From: Jannaschia sp. W003
GTDB taxonomy: Bacteria; Pseudomonadota; Alphaproteobacteria; Rhodobacterales; Rhodobacteraceae
NCBI RefSeq assembly: GCF_025144335.1
Contig: NZ_CP083539.1
Location: forward strand, 2,109,501 to 2,173,500
Reading direction: 5' to 3'
Length of the DNA stretch: 64,000 nucleotides
Positions 60,554 through 64,000 of this stretch are shown piece after piece. The translations under genes and the position numbers were made by a program. The notes beneath the pieces were generated by a model. That model saw only the letters and a program-made list of their open reading frames with translations. It did no database searches and was not told the DNA's origin. Position 1 is the stretch's first letter; each line of letters begins with the position of its first letter.

Positions 60554-63500
60554 ATGCGTCATGACGTGACATTGGGCGATCGCTACGACCTCGGGAAGGA
60601 CACCGTGCTGCTCAACGGCACGCAGGCGCTCGTGCGCCTCGTGCTGATGCAGAAGGAGCGCGACCGCCGCGCCGGGCTGAACACGGCCGGGCTGGTGGCG
60701 GGCTACCGCGGATCGCCCCTCGGCGCCGTCGACCTGACCATGGCGAAGTCCGAGAAGCTGCTGACCGAGAACGACATCCAGTTCCGCCCCGCGCTGAACG
60801 AGGATCTCGGCGTCACCATGCACTGGGGCGCGCAGCAGGCGGAGCTACGGGGCGAGGGGCGCTACGACGGCGTGTTCGGTCTGTGGTACGGCAAGGGCCC
60901 CGGCGTGGACCGCTCGGGCGACGCCATGCGCCACGCCAACATGGCCGGCACCTCGCGCCACGGCGGCGTGCTCATGGCCATGGGCGACGACCACACCGGC
61001 GAGTCCTCCACCACCTGCCACCAGTCCGACTGGGCGCTGATCGACGTGCACATGCCCGTGCTGTCCCCCGCGGGCGTGCAGGAGATCCTCGATTTCGGCC
61101 AGTACGGCTACGCCCTGTCGCGCTATTCGGGTCTCTGGGTCGGCTTGAAGACCATGAAGGACACCATCGAGGTCACCTCCGTGGTCGACGGCCGCCCGGG
61201 CCGCATGGACTTCGTGGAGCCCGCCGACTTCGAGATCCCCGAGGGCGGCCTCAACATCCGCTTGAACGACCACTGGATTCCCCAGGAGGAGCGCCTCTTG
61301 GAGCACAAGCGGTGGGCCGCCGAGGCCTTCGCCCGCGCCAACCGCATGGACAAGCGGATGCACGGCAAGCCGGGCGCCAAGATCGGCCTCGTGTCCCACG
61401 GCAAGAACTGGCTCGACCTCGTCCACGCCATGCACCTGCTCGGGCTGGACGACGAGACCTGCGAGCGCCTCGGCATCACCACTTACAAGGTCGCCCAGAT
61501 CTGGCCCATGGACATGGAGTCCATGCACGAGTGGGCGGAGGGGCTCGAGACCATCGTGGTGGTCGAGGAGAAGCGCAAGCTGATCGAGGTGCAGGTCAAG
61601 GAGGCCATCTTCGACGACCGCCACGGCCGCCGGGTGCTCGGCTACCACGACGAGCGCGGGGAGATCATGTTCCCGCAGCACTACGCGCTCGACCCCACCG
61701 ACATCGCCGTGAAGCTGGGCGAGCTCTTGGGCCGCGAGGGCATGAGCACCGACCGCATGGAGGAGGGCCTGCGCCGCACGCGCGAGGCCCGCCGCGCCGA
61801 CAATGCCGAGGAAATCGCGGGCCGCACCGCGTGGTTCTGCTCGGGCTGCCCGCACAACACGTCGACCAAGGTACCCGAAGGCGCCCGTGCCGGCGCCGGC
61901 ATCGGCTGCCACGTCATGGCGCTGTGGATGAACCGGAACACCGAGGGCTACACCCACATGGGCGCCGAAGGCGTCAACTGGATCGGCGAGTCGCTGTTCT
62001 CGACGCGTCGCCACGTCTTCCAGAACCTCGGCGAGGGCACCTACAACCACTCCGGCAGCCTGGCGATCCGCGCCGCGCTCGCCGCCGGCACCAACATCAC
62101 CTACAAGATCCTCTACAACGACGCCGTCGCCATGACCGGCGGCCAGCACAACGAGGGTGACCTCCAGCCCCAGCAGATCGCGCACGAACTCAAGGCGATG
62201 GGCGTCAAGGAAGTGGCCGTCGTCTACGACGAGAAGGAGGACGTGGACCGCACGCTCTTCCCGTCGGGCCTGACGTGGCACGAGCGCGCCGAGATGCCCG
62301 CCGTGCAGGAGCGGATGCAGCAGGTCGAGGGCGTGTCGGCGATCCTCTACATCCAGACCTGCGCCGCCGAGAAGCGCCGCCGCCGCAAGCGCGGCCTGTT
62401 CCCCGACCCGGACCGCCGCATCTTCATCGACACCGACGTGTGCGAGGGATGCGGCGACTGCGGTGTGCAGTCCAACTGCGTCTCGCTGGTCCCCGTCGAC
62501 ACCGAGCTGGGCACCAAGCGCGCCGTGGACCAGTCCACCTGCAACAAGGACTACAGCTGCGTGCAGGGCTTCTGCCCCTCGTTCGTGTCCGTGGAGGGCG
62601 CGAAGAAGAAGCAGGTCGCACTCGCGGACGTGGACACGGGCGGCCTGCCCGAGCCCGCGCTGCCCGCCATCGACGGCACCTGGAACGTGGTCGTCACCGG
62701 CGTCGGCGGCACGGGCGTCGTGACCATCGGCGCCGTGTCGGCCATGGCCGCCTACCTCGACGGCAAGGCGGCAGGCCTCATGGAGATGGCCGGCCTCGCC
62801 CAGAAGGGCGGAGCGGTCCAACTTCACCTGCGCCTGGCCGAGAAGCCCGAGCACATCAACGCGATCCGGGTGGCCACCGGCGAGGCCGACGCGCTGATCG
62901 GCGGCGACCTCGTGGTCTCGGCGGGCCGCAAGACGCTGGGCCTCACCTCCACGGGGCGCACGGGCGCCGTGGTCAACGCCCACGAGATCGTCACCGGCGA
63001 CTTCACCGGCAACCCCGACTTCAAGCTGCCCGCCGACCGCCTTCGCCTGTCGCTCGAGGCGCGCCTGCGCGACCGGCTGCACATGTTCGACGCGTCGCGA
63101 CTGGCCGAAAAGGTGCTGGGCGACTCGATCTTCTCGAACATGGCGATCCTCGGGGCCGCCTGGCAGCAAGGAGTGGTGCCCCTGTCGCGCGAGGCGATCC
63201 TCCGGGCCGTCGAGCTGAACGGCGCCGCGGTCGCCAAGAACCAGGAAGCGTTCGAGCTGGGCCGGTGGGCCATGGTCCACCCGGAGCGCGCGGCCAAGCT
63301 GCTCGCCGGCGATGCAGTGGTGGAGATGCCGAAGACGCTGGAGCAGCGCATCGCCTTCCGCGAGCGGCACCTCACCGACTACCAGAACGCTGCCTACGCC
63401 CGGCGCTACACCGATCTAGTGGCGAAGGCGCCCGACGGGCGGCTGCGCGAGGCGGTGGCGCTCGGCTACCACAAGCTGCTGGCCTACAAGGACGAGTACG

Positions 63501-63961
63501 AGGTCGCGCGCCTCCTGCAGTCCACCCGCGCCAAGGTCGAGGCGGCCTTCGACGGCGACCTGAAGCTCACCCACCACCTCGCGCCCCCTGTGATCGCGAA
63601 GGAGGGGCCCGACGGGCGCCCCGCCAAGCGGGCCTTCGGCGAGTGGATCCGCCGCGGCTTCCCGCTGCTGGCCCGGCTCAAGGTCTTGCGGGGTACCCCG
63701 GTCGACCCGTTCGGCCGCACCGGGGAGCGCCGCATGGAGCGTGCCCTGATCGCGCAGTACGAGCGCGACATGGCCGAGGTGCTTCCCCTCGTCTCGGACC
63801 GCACCCGCGACGCCGTCGTGGCGCTGGCGGAGTTGCCTTTGACGATCCGCGGCTTCGGCCCGGTGAAGCAGGCGAACGCGGCCAAGGCCGAGAAGCGCCG
63901 CGAGGTGCTGCTCGCGACGATCCGCGCCGGCGGCCCCGAGATGGCCCACGCGGCGGAGTGA
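60554..63961 (+). CDS. Indolepyruvate:ferredoxin oxidoreductase, fused alpha-beta form
   Basis: 1135 aa ThDP/Fe-S enzyme that decarboxylates aryl-2-oxoacids (from Trp, Phe, Tyr) to acyl-CoA with ferredoxin reduction. N-terminal pyrimidine-binding region: LVAGYRGSPLGAVDL near residue 50. ThDP-binding domain: WFCSGCPHNTSTK, GIGCHVMALWMNRN, ILYNDAVAMTGGQHNEG around 430-535. The iron-sulfur cysteines are CEGCGDCGVQSNC near 630. The gamma-like domain starts VVVTGVGGTGVVTIG near 715. This order is the IorA+IorB fusion common in Proteobacteria. ATG 60554 has GGAGGAAG upstream. Probably regulated by the divergent LysR. Confidence 0.92.
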   Translation: MRHDVTLGDRYDLGKDTVLLNGTQALVRLVLMQKERDRRAGLNTAGLVAGYRGSPLGAVDLTMAKSEKLLTENDIQFRPALNEDLGVTMHWGAQQAELRGEGRYDGVFGLWYGKGPGVDRSGDAMRHANMAGTSRHGGVLMAMGDDHTGESSTTCHQSDWALIDVHMPVLSPAGVQEILDFGQYGYALSRYSGLWVGLKTMKDTIEVTSVVDGRPGRMDFVEPADFEIPEGGLNIRLNDHWIPQEERLLEHKRWAAEAFARANRMDKRMHGKPGAKIGLVSHGKNWLDLVHAMHLLGLDDETCERLGITTYKVAQIWPMDMESMHEWAEGLETIVVVEEKRKLIEVQVKEAIFDDRHGRRVLGYHDERGEIMFPQHYALDPTDIAVKLGELLGREGMSTDRMEEGLRRTREARRADNAEEIAGRTAWFCSGCPHNTSTKVPEGARAGAGIGCHVMALWMNRNTEGYTHMGAEGVNWIGESLFSTRRHVFQNLGEGTYNHSGSLAIRAALAAGTNITYKILYNDAVAMTGGQHNEGDLQPQQIAHELKAMGVKEVAVVYDEKEDVDRTLFPSGLTWHERAEMPAVQERMQQVEGVSAILYIQTCAAEKRRRRKRGLFPDPDRRIFIDTDVCEGCGDCGVQSNCVSLVPVDTELGTKRAVDQSTCNKDYSCVQGFCPSFVSVEGAKKKQVALADVDTGGLPEPALPAIDGTWNVVVTGVGGTGVVTIGAVSAMAAYLDGKAAGLMEMAGLAQKGGAVQLHLRLAEKPEHINAIRVATGEADALIGGDLVVSAGRKTLGLTSTGRTGAVVNAHEIVTGDFTGNPDFKLPADRLRLSLEARLRDRLHMFDASRLAEKVLGDSIFSNMAILGAAWQQGVVPLSREAILRAVELNGAAVAKNQEAFELGRWAMVHPERAAKLLAGDAVVEMPKTLEQRIAFRERHLTDYQNAAYARRYTDLVAKAPDGRLREAVALGYHKLLAYKDEYEVARLLQSTRAKVEAAFDGDLKLTHHLAPPVIAKEGPDGRPAKRAFGEWIRRGFPLLARLKVLRGTPVDPFGRTGERRMERALIAQYERDMAEVLPLVSDRTRDAVVALAELPLTIRGFGPVKQANAAKAEKRREVLLATIRAGGPEMAHAAE

Positions 63962-64000
63962 GCCGGCTCAGCTAGCGATACACGCCCCGGCCTCGAGCTA

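Overview
The window is a very GC-rich, gene-dense bacterial chromosome segment. Gene content and protein style point to an alphaproteobacterium of the Rhodobacterales (Roseobacter/Paracoccaceae-like). Signs of this are a corrinoid activator plus stand-alone pterin-binding methyltransferase in place of a one-piece MetH, two TRAP transporter operons, a fused indolepyruvate:ferredoxin oxidoreductase, a GAAC-N7-GAAC LexA box and the zwf-pgl-pgi order. I see no insertion sequence, phage, CRISPR array or rRNA. It reads as ordinary core chromosome; the novelty is mostly in regulatory RNA and in start-codon details.

Layout. 1-5.1 kb: 5' part of valS (minus), an orphan xanthine/CO-dehydrogenase-type molybdopterin subunit, a DUF2235 hydrolase. 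5.1-11.1 kb: mgtE, guanine deaminase, cytochrome c, a PQQ-type sugar dehydrogenase, tRNA-Ser(UGA), a CDP-alcohol phosphatidyltransferase. 11.1-15.3 kb (minus): a methyl-folate/corrinoid operon (small 'virulence factor' protein, methylenetetrahydrofolate reductase, methyl-THF:corrinoid methyltransferase, RamA-like activator) that probably supplies part of a split methionine synthase. 15.5-18.7 kb: ppx/gppA, rlmE and, convergently, a Rieske oxygenase with a coupled small ORF. 18.8-21.99 kb: acetolactate synthase genes ilvN and ilvB, separated by an opposite-strand EF-hand gene. ilvB is preceded by a complete transcription attenuator: promoter, 15-aa leader peptide with a Leu-Leu-Ile-Ile-Val run, antiterminator and terminator.

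22.0-28.6 kb: a minus-strand TRAP operon (dctP-dctQ-dctM) translationally coupled to two acetyltransferases, and a divergent plus-strand set (HpcH/HpaI aldolase, mutarotase-like protein, YaiI). 28.7-33.9 kb (minus): ssb (LexA box upstream), an aminotransferase, a PpiD-like chaperone and trpE. 34.1-39.4 kb: lytic transglycosylase and a second TRAP operon whose binding protein resembles the 2-oxoacid binder TakP and whose permeases are unusually large. 39.4-42.8 kb: a 494-bp structured non-coding stretch, a small membrane protein, tandem cyclophilins (cytoplasmic, then exported), a DUF3179 protein.

42.8-49.2 kb: anmK, the Entner-Doudoroff/pentose phosphate entry operon zwf-pgl-pgi, a thioesterase and a manganese catalase. 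49.3-54.9 kb: tRNA-Gly(CCC), L,D-transpeptidase, extensin-like protein, YbdK-type ligase, tRNA-Asn(GUU), and an MBL hydrolase and an orphan histidine kinase whose divergent start codons overlap, then a CAU-anticodon tRNA. 54.9-59.3 kb: a membrane protein, purM-purN, RNase D (apparently starting at ATT), a lipoprotein and sufE. 59.3-64 kb: a strong candidate small RNA on the minus strand, a LysR regulator and the divergently transcribed 1135-aa indolepyruvate:ferredoxin oxidoreductase.

Many neighbours overlap by four bases (ATGA or GTGA), which implies translational coupling. Many intergenic ends carry a similar GGGCGGCCC hairpin. All calls come from reading the sequence; no database search or folding program was run.
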